Shown: positions 10,890 through 22,309 of the stretch, one piece after another
Numbering within the stretch: the stretch's first letter is position 1
Layout: the number at the start of each line of letters is the position of its first letter
DNA from: Anseranas semipalmata
Lineage: Eukaryota > Chordata > Aves > Anseriformes > Anseranatidae
NCBI GenBank assembly: GCA_013399115.1
Contig: VXAA01005663.1
Coordinates: forward strand, 1 to 64,000
DNA length: 64,000 nucleotides
Reading direction: 5' to 3'
Translations under genes and position numbers: made by a program
The notes under the pieces: generated by a model
Database searches by the model: none
The model's input: only the letters and a program-made list of their open reading frames with translations
Told to the model about the DNA's origin: nothing

Positions 10890-13320
10890 TCAGCAAGATT
10901 CAGAACAACAGCTTCGGGAACCTACAGTCACGGTGGTGGCTGTAAAATCCCAACTGGGGAGCTTCACCCAATTCACAGAAAAAAAATAAAACAATTCCCA
11001 TGTAGAACACTAGAGTTTTAATTTTTCATACTCAGACTAACTCTTCATCTTAAAACCGCCATAGTAAATCTTAGCCCCAGATCTTTATTTTTTCATGGTT
11101 TCCCCTCAGGGCCTCTTTAAACAGCCGGCAGAAGAGTCGCTTCCGCTGGAGGTGCAGTTGGCGCGCCGGCAAGTGTACTTAAAGTTTGCGTCTGATCAAG
11201 TTATGTGTATTGGATCTGAAACCAGTTAGTCAATTCTTTCAGGTCCCTAAGTGGCGATTTGTGGTAATGTCTACATCAATACTAACAGAGCGGTTTGCTA
11301 GCTGGTTTACGTAAAGCAAATGTCTAAAGGATGGAGGGGCTGCCTCCGAGGGTTCTCTCGGTTAATGGAGATGTGGCTGAAAAAAGCAGCACACGGACAC
11401 AAAAGCAGCGCTGCTTCTAAAAGGCCCAAGCTTCGCAGAAGTGCACAGCCCAGAGGAGATGGCAGGCGGGCACGGCCCAGACACGTTCACCTTACTCACA
11501 CAGGCGAACGCGTCTGCTTCTCGGCACCTGCCACCGAGCCTGCAGACGCGGACCTCTGCCACCCCCCCGATCTCTGCAGCTCCCTCTGCCTTGGCACCAG
11601 GAAACGCAGCTCTGGTGCATTCACTTATACATACATACATGTTTTTATATATTTGCTTTTATTTTATACAATCCTCTTCCTTCCCTCCTGTGTTTGCTCA
11701 CTCCTTGGGCTCCAAACGGTGCATACAGGCCACAGACTAGAAAAAGCAAAGGTCCAAAACTAAACCTGAAGCCAAAAAAAAAAAGCGAAAAATATCCACA
11801 CTAAAGTATAACTAAAACTTAGAAAAAGGTAGATGTTATATGAAACAAAATTATGATTAATGAAAAAATCAGGACGTGTATACTGTTACACGGAAGTTGC
11901 TGGTTCAAACTACAACTAAGAAGGAAAACCATAAGCAACAAACAATACTGGATTAAACTTCCTTCCAATAATAGCTCTTCTTTAAGATTTTTCTTTTTGG
12001 TCCTAAATAGAACATAGAACAAGAATTATCTTTGTGCAGTACGCAGCAAAACGGGCTGATCTCAGCAAGGCCTGGAGTTGCTGCGAATTACAAATGCACT
12101 ATCACCACGTTGTGTTCAACACTGAGCTTCCTTACGCGCGTAATTTCTCTGCAGGACTCCACGAACGTCTGCGGCACTGCGGAGAAGCTCTGTGACCCAG
12201 CTCTTTTGTCGTGTACCACATCTCGAAGAAGCACCTTCGAGCAAAGATGATGCACGTGTCTACAAAGAACACTAGCAGAATTAGGAGCTTATAGAAATAA
12301 AATAACCTAGAGAAAAAGGTCCACGGGTCAGGCTGGCTGACTCCATCCCCCTGCCCTCGCAGCCTGCTCCACCACCCTTGCAACGTACACGGGCTGTAGC
12401 TGCTGCCCTGGGTGAAGGCAATGGGCGTGCTGGTCTGTGACTTCACCGCCAGCCCTCCCCGGATCTGTCAGCTTCCAAGAACTAGAGTACATGACCACAC
12501 ACGTTTTCTGAAGGTTTCAGCACAGAAGCTACATAGCACAGCAGCCATCTGCGCGCCCAGCCTCTGCAACCAGCGCTGCCACGCGTGGCTCCTGTCCCCA
12601 GACACGACCCCTCACGGCACCTCCTGCACCGCGGCTGAACTCCCGCGCGCTTGGAACAGGCGTTCACCGGAAGCCTATGGAGCTAAGTCCAGCGTGAAAA
12701 CTCCCAATGGCTTAAAGGACCAGAATACAAACGGCAGGGAATCTCAACACCGAAGTGTTACTCAGGAGCACCTCACCTTCTGGGAAAGGGTCGGAACAGC
12801 AGGCGGCCAGACGGAGGCAGAAGTTATCAGTAGGTAAAGATGCGGTTTGAAATTGATTAAACATTTTTGATTATTGTATCTCTAAATATGCAGTGACAAT
12901 GTTTTCCTTCTGAAATTTGTCATCATTCGTTAACTGGCCATTTTGCAGTTATTCATCGCTATCTCTCATGTCCGCACTGCACGCGTCTAGAGGAAGACTT
13001 CTGGAAAATTTCCAAACATGATGCTCGGTGTCAGCCTAGCACTGCCGAGCGGCAGGCAGTGAGCGCACATCGCTGATGTATGCAACGCCCGTCACCTGTA
13101 AACCTAAACTAAAAGGCTGGAACCCCAGCGGAGCTGGAGCCCCCAGCCCCACACCCAGCCCCGCGCAGAACGAGCCCGTCCGTCCACAGGCGCTCTGCCG
13201 TCAGCCCAGGCCCTCCTCGGGGAGCCGAGGTGAGCTCCAACACCCACCTGCAAGCCAGAGCCTTCAGAGCAGCTCAAAACCAGAAAAGCCCTCCAGTTCG
13301 CATCATGCCATCTGCATTCA
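10890..13320. other. Mixed spacer with weak GC patches
   Basis: Alternating AT-rich and moderately GC-rich sequence, with mild GC peaks near 11450-11620, 12540-12680 and 13040-13260. The frame at 11320-11763 happens to encode a zinc-finger-linker-like HTGER, but the rest of a finger is absent. No gene is supported. Confidence 0.35.
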
Positions 13321-13324
13321 GAAG

Positions 13325-14420
13325 TAGGGGGCTTAGTACTCTACAAGCACGTACAAGAAAGTCTCTCCCATAAATAGTTTACTGACCTTGCTTCTTTTGA
13401 AACTCCCATTGATTTCGGTGGGAGATGAATTCAGACTTAATAAGACAAGACTGTAAGCAGGATCACAGGAGAGAAAGGGGAGAGGAGGAAAGAGATGTTT
13501 ATTCAAGAGAAGGTTGTGAGAGTATTTGTTTATGGTAAATACATTTTTAAAACTATCAGTAGTTTTTGCAGGCATATTAACATATAGTGTGCATTATGTT
13601 TGTTACTGCTTTTGGGGCTAGCTTTTATTTTTATATTCATTTTTGTTGTTCTTTTTAGATCAAATAGCAAGCGATTGGCAGCCATCCTGTAAATCTGAAA
13701 GAATGCTTGTTTTCCACATTTTTCTCCTATATCTTCAGAGATTAGTGCATGTAATATCTCAATGCTATGGCATAAATATGAATGAGAGTGAGAGCGATTA
13801 TATTTATATACTTGTAGTGTATGTGATAGTGATATCCCAGTGATTAGACGCAAGAGCTTGTGGTAAACGCACCTAACACGCAAGCTTGGTTAGGGGGCAA
13901 GGCTGGCAGTCAGCTTCACACCAGCGAGACCTAACAGTCAAGTCACCATCACAGTGGCTGAGAGCTGAATTTTTGACCAGTAAAGAGAAAAGTCTGTATT
14001 ACCAATGGATGCGGTATTTTCTCTCTGTTACTGATGCCCCAGAAAAAAATTAACATTAAGACTGACAACTTTTTACAGTCAAAAAATAGTTTTAGAAGCA
14101 TTTAAAAAAGAAAATCAAAACATTTGTTTTTATTTTTAAAGTTAAATCTGAGTTGGATTTACTGTAGGTTATACAATAGTTTTATGAGCCAAAAAGCTAC
14201 CTCAAATATATATTAAAAGCAGAAAATCATTGAACAATAATACTGAAATTACATGAATTAAAATCCCAAGATCCATCTCAATCATCTTCTTGAAGGCTAT
14301 GCACACATCTGTATTTGTGCTAATGACACAAATAAGTAGATTAAAAAAAAAACAAAGACAAAAGGTTGAAGTAAAAGTGGGGCATACGGGGTATCCTGGA
14401 TCTATGTAAGCACAGAAAAT
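13325..14420. other. AT-rich stretch, nothing recognised
   Basis: About 1.1 kb of strongly AT-rich sequence without CpG. A short A-run lies at about 14342-14351. No repeat family or exon was recognised. Confidence 0.4.
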
Positions 14421-14429
14421 AGAGATGGC

Positions 14430-15135
14430 AGTACTGCAGGAATCGGCGCGTATTTACGGAATCAAACCCGGAGCCCACTGCTACGACCACGCAAGGCACT
14501 GGAGGAGCCTGGGGCGCTCAGGAGCCCCGCAGCAGAGGCTCCCCCGCCGCAGGTCACACCCCAACCCGGACCAGCCCCGCCATCACGCTGGCCTGCCGCC
14601 CCGAGCCTCCCTCCGTGCTGCTACTTGTTGCCAAGCCATTTAATTCCGGAGGTTCCTTTCCCTCTGCTACGCAGACAGAAAACAGGCTGGATGGTTTTAG
14701 GCAACAACCAAACTTTTAGAGGATTAATGTCATTCATTATTTAAACATGTACAAATGCACTGTTTCATGTGTTTTAGCCACAGCCGGGTTTTCTCCAGGA
14801 CACACAACCACAGAATGGAAAAGCTATTTCGTTCCTGAACCAAAAGCAGCATCTGCAAATAGCGCTCTCCAACTGCGCGGCTCTAAATGCTGCCTGAGTT
14901 TTCTGGTTTGTATTCCTGAAAGTGCGCGCACCCTCAAGCACAGACCAATGCAATTTCAACTCTCCACTCGTGGCCGCAGCCCCAGCTCCCCCATCTGCGA
15001 ACACTGCGTTAGCGCGCGCGGTCACAGCCTGCCCGTGGCCCCAGGGAGCAGTCCCTGGGCGGGAGCTACCCACCTCCCAGGCGCCCACCCGGCCTCCCCA
15101 TTCCCTCGAGGGGAACGTAGCGTCAGTCTTCCTAA
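14430..15135. other. Two moderate GC-rich patches
   Basis: GC-rich segments at about 14440-14640 and 14850-15130 contain scattered CpG. The intervening 200 bases are AT-rich. Overlapping frames on both strands show no recognisable protein. Confidence 0.35.
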
Positions 15136-15139
15136 CTCA

Positions 15140-16320
15140 GGCCTTCTTTCCTGCCAGAACCACGGGTGAGATTCATTTCAAGAGATGGGACTGGAAAAGA
15201 CTATCCTGAAACGGAACAAAAAAAATGGTATGTACAGAAATTAAAGGAAACCCAGTTAAAAACGTTTGGTACTTTAAACAAACATCAGAGGACTGATCAG
15301 TTTTCTGTATGCGTGTTCGTAGGCAACTGAACCTATTTGGGCCACTTCTTAGTGAAATTCTTGGGTGTTGTTTCTGACAGTTTTATGTCTGTTTACACCA
15401 GTGTGCTTTTACCACAGTCATGATACTGTGCTTAAGGAAAAGTGATGGGCACGCTTCAGAAATGGGAAGGAATTTAACATCCTCCAAGTAATTACTGCCT
15501 GCGACCAAATATTTTGACAAATCGGTGGCTCAGATCTGGGCTGATGGGATGAGCTTCAGTTCTTTCAAAATTTTAGCCCTTCCAGCCATCACTCAGCACC
15601 TGGGCAGGAACCGAGTCAAAACAACGTGTCTGATGTGCTTTGACAAACTGCAGCGAGCAAGATCAGAGTGAACACTGCTGAGGCCTCGGCGGCCTCTCTC
15701 CAGCCTCCCGACTGCAGAAGGGGTGCTGGAGGCACTTGCCAACACACACACTCATTCTCCCTGACTTGGGAAAGGAAAAATTCACTCCTTTACCTATTCT
15801 GTGGTGAAAATCAGTCTGTCTCCTGAATGCTCCTGAATTAAAAAAACACAAATATTCTTCAATTAATTTCAGAGATGGGTTAAAATGCAAACGGACAACA
15901 ACAAAAAAGGAAGACTGTTGTTTATGGACTCCTAGCGATGGGGTTTCAAGGGTCCCTTGCTCGCGATGCCCTTTCCACCTCCGCAGCACCATCTCTCTAA
16001 CCCCTGATACACGCCTCTCTTTTCACTAGAGATGGGGACACTGGGGCAGCTGGAAGAGGAGAGCTTGAGCCTGACCCGCACCAGGTCAGCCCCGTTAGTC
16101 ACAGCACAAACTCACAAGAAGTCCCCGAGCAAACAAAGGCTCTCCTTCCTTCCTGGTGGCTCAGTCCGCCTGGGGCACGTATACAGGTGATCTCTTCCCC
16201 CAGAACCAGCCCAAGAGTGCAGGTGTTTGTTGTGAAAAAAGGCAGCTGTGGTTTGAAAATTAAAAATCAAGCAGAAAGACAGCGTAGAAATAAACAGATA
16301 AACAGGGCAACTGGGCCAAA
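15140..16320. other. Mixed spacer, nothing recognised
   Basis: Ordinary mixed sequence leading into the promoter-like interval at 16.3 kb. No repeat, exon or motif cluster could be supported. Confidence 0.35.
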
Positions 16321-16369
16321 CGAAGACAAAGCAAGGTACTTAACCCACCTGGAGAGCAAAACAGGCCGT

Positions 16370-16560
16370 CCAGTCCCAGCTAGCCAATCGCCTGGGCCTC
16401 GCGGCGGGAGGAAAATCCGCTCGGGCTCATTTGGCTGGAGAGCGTCTCATAGACGTTTCGGTGCTGCTACGAGCGCTCAGAGTCTTCCCACGTCCCCTGT
16501 CATGCGGTGGAGATTGGCTGCTGGAGAGCGGCGGNGGGGGGCTTTTTTCTTTTTCTTTTT
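16370..16560. promoter_or_regulatory. CpG patch with CCAAT and inverted CCAAT boxes
   Basis: A CCAAT box (AGCCAATCGCC, near 16380-16390) and an inverted one (GATTGGC, near 16512-16518) lie about 130 bases apart in CpG-rich sequence, an arrangement typical of NF-Y-bound promoters. The patch ends at an N (16535) in a G-run followed by a pyrimidine run. No TATA box or downstream exon was identified, so an unannotated promoter or a CpG-island enhancer is possible. Confidence 0.35.
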
Positions 16561-16649
16561 TTTTTTAAGCTACACAGATCGAATGAAAAAGCCTCAGTTT
16601 ATTCCTTTTGGGTCATATGAGAGAGCCACTGGCAAAGATAATAATGTAT

Positions 16650-16725
16650 GAAGCAAGAGAACGAGAGGGAGAAAGAGAGGGAGGGAGGGGAGGGAAGGAG
16701 GGAGGAAGGGAGAGAGAGAGAAGCA
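16650..16725 (+). repeat. GGGA/GA-rich purine tract with G-quadruplex potential
   Basis: The plus strand is almost pure purine for about 75 bases. At 16679-16694 it has four G-runs (3, 3, 4 and 3) separated by single A residues, which is a canonical short-loop quadruplex motif. The all-purine strand could also form triplex (H-DNA) structure. Confidence 0.8.
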
Positions 16726-16729
16726 AAAG

Positions 16730-16985
16730 GCTTTCTATTATTCGGGACACTGGTGATGCACACTGAGGCAGTTGGAAGATTAAATTAAGTATTATATCTG
16801 CTGACCCCATTGCCATGGTTACCGGACAGCGGAAAATATTAATCAAGCCAAGCCTTTTCAGCTGAACATACCAGAAAGAAATGCTAAATATAAATATATA
16901 TGTACATATTTGCTGCTCTACCATGCTAATGGGGAGTGCCAGCAACCAAACCACCTGATATCATCAGGATAAACAAATCTAAAAT
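16730..16985. promoter_or_regulatory. Candidate conserved regulatory block
   Basis: Non-repetitive AT-rich sequence with a GCCATGGTTACC segment near 16812-16823 (containing a GTTACC RFX-type half-site) and several TAAT cores. It lies directly between the purine tract and the CRE-containing CpG island. Enhancer function is inferred from position and motifs only. Confidence 0.3.
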
Positions 16986-17007
16986 ATCCTTGCCGCACGG
17001 AGAAGGC

Positions 17008-17015
17008 TGACGTCA
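17008..17015. promoter_or_regulatory. Perfect cAMP response element
   Basis: The palindrome TGACGTCA is the consensus CREB/ATF site. It stands at the upstream edge of a CpG island, where functional CREs usually lie, rather than in AT-rich background. This raises the chance that it is functional. Confidence 0.6.
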
Positions 17016-17660
17016 CTGTGGCGAGCGTAGCGTGGGGAACGGAGCCTGCAGTGCGCTTGCTTTCTCTTCAGCCGATTAAAAAAAGAATTTGAATAAGGAA
17101 TTGTAGCATCTCGCAGAGCCGGGCTGTATTTAGGGCTCTCCTCCCATAAGGAAGAGGAGCGCCATCGCCCCGGGGAAGGCAAAGCAGACCAGGGGCAGCT
17201 AAGGGCGAGTCAGACGAGGCCCCGTCCTGCAGCGAGCGCCCCAGGGAGCGCAGCCCCGCAGCCGGCTCCTGCGCCCGGCCTCGCCGCAGCTCCCCCGGCT
17301 CCGTCTGCACCTTGCTGCCGGCTGCGAAGCCCGGGAGCGGTGCTTAGGGCAGGGCAGCGCAGTCCGGGCCCGTCCCTCAGACAGCAGCCGCTGTTGGCGA
17401 ACGCTGTACGCATCACCCGTGGTTCTCTGCCTTCCTGCAGGCCCCGCTCGCTGGGGACGTACGCAATACGCTTGCAATAAGAGACAATATGCAGGTAGCT
17501 ACAGCAAACAAACGTTACTGGAAACAGACCACAACCACGTAGTCGTTGTGCATCGCAACGCGCGACAAAGCTCCGAGCACGACCGCGCTGCAGCCCCCGT
17601 GTCACCTCCGACAGCGGGGACCTGCGTGCGCGGGAGCTGCCCGAGGTGGGGGACGTGTAC
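17016..17660. other. CpG island
   Basis: A GC-rich interval with the most concentrated CpG at about 17160-17345 and a weaker extension to about 17660. It follows the CRE. Minus-strand frames reach 165 aa but overlap others in different phases and are unrecognised. Together with 16370-17015 this is the most promoter-like stretch of the window. No first exon or donor could be assigned. Confidence 0.5.
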
Positions 17661-17664
17661 GGAA

Positions 17665-18270
17665 TGCTTGGACTTCCAGAAAGCGACAATGCAGCCAAAA
17701 CAACCACGTGCTAAGAACAGCTGCAATGCCGATATTAACCTTCCATCGTCTTTTAAATCCAAGCTTAAACCCACAAGTGAGAATAGCAACACAAATTAAT
17801 TTGTCCCTTCCAATGCATTAAGTCATTGACCGAACTAAAAAAGAAATCTAAAGCTCTCATTCTCTGCTTTAACTTCGTATTAAAAGGGAGGTGCCCATAT
17901 GAAGATTTTCTCCCAGTCGTGTCCACTTTTGCTTTGTTGTCTGGTTTTGTCTTTATTTTACAGACAAGTTTTATGTAGCTGCTGCTGACTTGCATAATTT
18001 TCCCTAAAGTATTCAAAATACATAGAATACCAAGGTGACAGCTACCACGTCCTTTGCTGTGATCTATTGACATACAGAGGTGCTAGAGAAGAGATATTGG
18101 GACAAATTAGAAAATAAAGGAATAATAAGTCACTAGACCCAATGAAAAAGACAAGCATTTTAAAGGAATTTAAGACTGAAGCAATTAACACGTGAATAAA
18201 TGTGTTTTATTCCAGCTTCTTACAGAGCAGCATGCTTGGTAGCTGGTAGACCAGCTCAAACGGCAACGAA
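17665..18270. other. AT-rich spacer, nothing recognised
   Basis: AT-rich sequence with no repeat, exon or motif cluster that I can support. Confidence 0.35.
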
Positions 18271-18719
18271 ACTCAAATGATGAAACATTTGGCTAAGAGA
18301 AAAATGATTAAAACGTTATCTACCGTTTGGAGCACGGAGAAGCACTCTCTCCAGAGCACAGCAAAGACTGACAGAACGCTGCACGACGGTTTTTGTAGCA
18401 GAACGCTTGAGGAATTCTTCCGGACAGAAATACAAACACTCATGGAAATTGCCCCAGTCCGTTCAAAAAGCCCACCCTGTGAACGCCCGATACCTGTACG
18501 CAGCTCCGCACGCAGACACGAGCGTGAACTGGACCACAAAAACCAGGATGAGCATGGTGGAGAGCCAGAGCTCCCGTCTCGTGCGCATGTACTCAAGCCA
18601 TCCCGTGCAGCGACACTTCACGCACGTAGGCGCACACCCAGCCACGCGCAATCCCACACTCGGGTTCTCAAAATGCAGCAGATTGAGATCACAAATAGAA
18701 ATAGGCATATAAAATATTT

Positions 18720-19280
18720 TGTAGATTACACAAAACAAACGTTCTGGTTCATTTACAGTTCTGTAAAGACAAGAGCCAAATTTACTGAAGGCATAAACAA
18801 GTACATCTACTTCATTTTTAAAATGTTAATGAAGAATGAGATTGTTATTTGTTCTTGGTCTATTTTGTGATTTTAGCCAATAGTTCTAGTGATAATTATC
18901 AACTGTTTATGTTTAGATAAAAGCAGTCCATATGGCAATAGCAGAACAATCTGATGTTTAGATCCTCAGCTACATGTTTTCTATAAATAATATGATTGAA
19001 TAACTGTAACAAATTATTTCATCAGTCTAAAAGCAGATACCAATATATAACAACTGAGAATGCCATTTACTCATTATCTACAACTAATAAATACCTTCCC
19101 AAGTACATTTAACACTTAAGAGAATAGAAAAATAGAAAAATACAGATATTACCCTATAAAGATTTACATGAATGTATCTTAACATTTAAATGACTGTATC
19201 TTAACATTTACTTTTTAATGTCCATGAACACACACCAGGTATCAGGTGGGGGCGATAATTAAAGGTCCCATCTAATTTTG
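18720..19280. repeat. AT-rich stretch with a 16-bp direct duplication
   Basis: TGTATCTTAACATTTA occurs twice, at 19173-19188 and 19195-19210, offset by 22 bases. This is a clear local tandem duplication. The surrounding sequence is AT-rich, with a nearby imperfect GAAAAATA repeat around 19122-19142. No coding signal is seen. Confidence 0.6.
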
Positions 19281-19639
19281 CATACCCAAGCACACGTCTG
19301 TAGCTGCTCTCACCTCCACACACCCCTTCTCAAACTGCCCCGCCAGCTCTGCAGATCTCCCAGAGCCCAGGAAAGCCTCTCCCGAGGGGCCCTGATCCAC
19401 GACCTGGGGCCCTGCTCAGCCCTGTCAGTCTGGAAAATGCTCGCAATGATCAAACTAACGTCATTCTCACCGTTACGGCAAAGGCAGACGTACCCGGAGA
19501 GAAAGCCTTACGCAAAGGGATTTTCGATCTCGGCTTTCTGGCTGCGCGGCCCTCCTTCCCAAACAAAGGAAGGACCCCGAAACAGAGCCAGGGCGCGAGG
19601 CAGCTCGGGCGACTTGCTGCCCGGCCAGCAGTCCCTTCC

Positions 19640-19960
19640 CGGCTGGGAAAATGATTACCCCGGGATGGCCAGCACGGACAGCTTAGGGCAGCTGTGTCAT
19701 ATAAATTGTCAGCAATGACCATAAGCACTCAGAGAAACAATTTAATTCCTCACTCCCGCCATCATGGGCTGATATATTCTTTCAAGGTCATTACCCAAGG
19801 CTAGGAGGGTCGCATGATTAACGAGTGACATGTCCAATGAGGGCTGCTGTGCCTGAGCAGGCCTTATATTAATTAGACAGAAGCGCTGAAAAATAAACGG
19901 TGCCTTGTAAGGAGGGGCCAAACTCAAACCTTGATGTCTGCTGCATCTCCCCAAACTCTA
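19640..19960. promoter_or_regulatory. Candidate enhancer with nuclear-receptor and homeodomain sites
   Basis: Within about 200 bases there are an E-box CAGCTG (19689-19694), a TCAAGGTCA nuclear-receptor half-site (19782-19790, the NR5A/ESRR-type extended form) and ATTAATTA (19868-19875). The sequence is non-repetitive and of even composition, unlike its low-complexity surroundings. Motif identity is seen in the sequence; enhancer activity is inferred. Confidence 0.4.
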
Positions 19961-19974
19961 AAAATCACCACCCT

Positions 19975-20850
19975 GTTCTCTCCCCTTGCAGAAACTCACA
20001 AGTGGGATACACAAAAGATGCTTCTTTCCTTGCTTAAATGACTTGGGCTCTCGCCCCTTTGTTTTACACTTTTCTTCCCTTTCCCCTAATTCACTGTCTT
20101 ATATTGTGTGGAAGGACAAAAGAAAACTATTCACAATTAATTGTGCATCTCAAGAGCAAAGGAGAAAAAAAAAAATGTCCCATGGCCTACAGACCGTGTT
20201 TGGGCCAGGCAGTTAGAGAGACCTAGAGCAAGTACTGGAGCATGCGTTGGCCCATCACTGAAACTGTTAGCAATCCAGTCCTGGTCAAAATAAAACAAAA
20301 CCAGCCCTTTTTTGCAAGTTGAACATTCTTCTGAAAAATCAGAGCCAGTCTTCTGGGTTAAGCACCAGGCAGGCATTCCTGACCACATCTGTTGCCTTGT
20401 CACAAAGAAAAAAAATCCCATCAATGAAACTGTGTTGGTTTTCAGGCACTTCAGTCGATCAGAGAGGAGACTTCCCATGCAATCAGCCAGGAGAATGGAC
20501 TATCATCTTTAAACAGCAACAAACAAACAAACAAAAAAACAGAACAAGAAAAATTAAGAATTCCCCAAACTCTGAAACCAGGGCTGCTGCTAACAATGCT
20601 AGAAACATGATTCAGTTACCACAAAGCGTTTGTTTGTTTGGGTCATCGGCAGATGAAATGCACCCATCCCTCTTGGCCATTGCCTCTTACGAGGAGCAGA
20701 AGGAGTAACCGTATATTGCGATTCCACCGAACAGTAGAGAAAGTGAAGTTTCAATAAGCGTGCTTAGAGCTTCACACACAAACACGAATTTGAGTTAAGG
20801 TAGCCCACCACAAGTAAGAATCCCTTCAGACAACTCGGTTCAGTTATATT
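19975..20850. other. Spacer with a CAAA repeat
   Basis: Mixed sequence containing a short CAAA repeat at about 20517-20540 and a T-rich segment. A strong acceptor-like polypyrimidine-CAG lies at about 19970-19990 but no donor follows it. No gene is supported. Confidence 0.35.
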
Positions 20851-20864
20851 TCTGCGTCCGTGAC

Positions 20865-21060
20865 GCTCAGCACCAGCAGCAGCTTGCAGGCGAACCCAGC
20901 TCAGCACAGCTCCCGAGCTGCGGCAGCCGAGCGGTGGGAGCGTGGCCCCGCTGCCAGCCCCAGCACCAGCCGGCCGCACGCGGGGCCCTGGCTGTCCGTG
21001 GCAGGAGACGCCTGTCCAGCCCACCCATCCCCTGCCCCCGGGCACACCGCCCAGAATTGA
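20865..21060. other. GC-rich patch
   Basis: A GC-rich interval with CpG clusters near 20900-21000, flanked by AT-rich sequence. Overlapping frames on both strands are unrecognised. Confidence 0.4.
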
Positions 21061-21206
21061 AGGTGACTGCGCTACAGTGCCACACCACCTCGCTTCTTGG
21101 CATTTATGCTTTCTATAATAAAAGAAATAAAACCATTTCGAACATTTATCACACTTCTTTTCGGTTGTCTTTAGACATTCCATAAAAATAGACACGTATT
21201 TTGCCA

Positions 21207-21397
21207 CATTATAGAATGAGAAATAGGCAGCTGAAGATTAACTGGCTTGCCAACGATAAGCAAATAACAAACAATGCTAACAACAATAAATTAGGGCCAC
21301 ACAGCCAGCCAGCTCTATAAACTTTACATTTAAGAAATAAGGGCCCCTCTGATGGCTGCAGCTGTGACCTAACCACTCTACCATGATGCCCCTCCGA
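21207..21397 (-). repeat. Old MIR-type SINE relic, minus strand
   Basis: Read on the plus strand, the landmarks of a reversed MIR appear in order: an ATGAGAAAT/GGCAGCTGAAG segment, GATTAACTGGCTTGCC, a CCACACAGCCAGC segment and ACCTAACCACTCTACC near the end. About 38 bases of unrelated or rearranged sequence separate the second and third. Strong divergence indicates great age. The call rests on ordered landmarks, not on an alignment. Confidence 0.6.
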
Positions 21398-21399
21398 GG

Positions 21400-22260
21400 A
21401 AACGCTGTAAATAGTACCGCTGCCCACACAGCCTGCGATCCTTCCACTTCCATTTCGTCGGTTACCCTCCACATTTTATAATCCTGCCGACTCTCAGAGC
21501 AAACTAGATGAATTTCTGCCATTTTGCTTCCCTGGTGGTGCGTCCTGCCAGCTCCTTTCCCATCTGCCATTTCACGGGGTTTCATTGCTCCCTGACCACG
21601 CACTTGTACTTTTGCATGTTTACAGTGCTCCTGCCTCTGCCTCTCTTGTTTGTGAGCAATAACTGGGCTCCCGAGGACTTGCGAGAAGGTCAGACTTTCT
21701 AAAGCAGTAATCCACCCGCTGATTAATGCGCCCATGACACACAGCACTGTACACACCAGTCGCAATTGGTCTGGGGATATCAAGCCTGCTGCGCCGTGCT
21801 GAACTGATTTGATGCTATTAAACCAAGAGAGATGCACTGTCAGCAAAGACGCAGCCCAGGACTATTTATACTTATTATTTGGAGAAAATGTCTTTGGACA
21901 TCACCTCAAACTCAGATTTCCCCCACAAAATCTAGAACTCAGTCTGCTCGCTCCAGACTACGACACATTAAACTACGCTTGGTTTATCTGTTCACGCAGA
22001 AAGACGGACATCTGTTTAATTCTCATCAAGCTCAGGTTCTGCTACCGGGTCTGTCTGATGGTTTTGGGTAAGGATAAAAGTGCTTTAAGTGAAGACAACG
22101 CACTCAGGATTTGCCTGAACAAGAAGGACCTAATTTTCCAAGATCTTTGGCACTCACAGCTTCAAATGAGCTAAATGAAGTCACCTCAACAGTTTTGCAA
22201 AATTACATTCAAGTGTTCTCGATACTCAGCTGTTTGTTGAGACCGCAATACTACGATGCC
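21400..22260. other. Mixed spacer with open frames, no gene assigned
   Basis: Ordinary composition with frames of 121 aa (21809-22174) and 79 aa (21832-22071) that overlap in different phases. An exon-like segment at 22000-22067 is discussed under findings. No protein family is recognised. Confidence 0.3.
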
Positions 22261-22309
22261 TTCAGACTGCTCCGGTGCGGCACCAGAAACCACGCGCCCG
22301 CCTGTGTCT

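Noticed and set aside
11320..11763. HTGER, a C2H2 zinc-finger linker-like peptide, in a 147-codon frame
   Set aside because: No Cys-Cys pair precedes it, the histidine spacing does not fit a finger, and no second finger follows. Chance.
18277..18870. 197-codon plus-strand open frame
   Set aside because: Composition follows local GC, no domain is recognised, and a competing minus-strand frame overlaps it.
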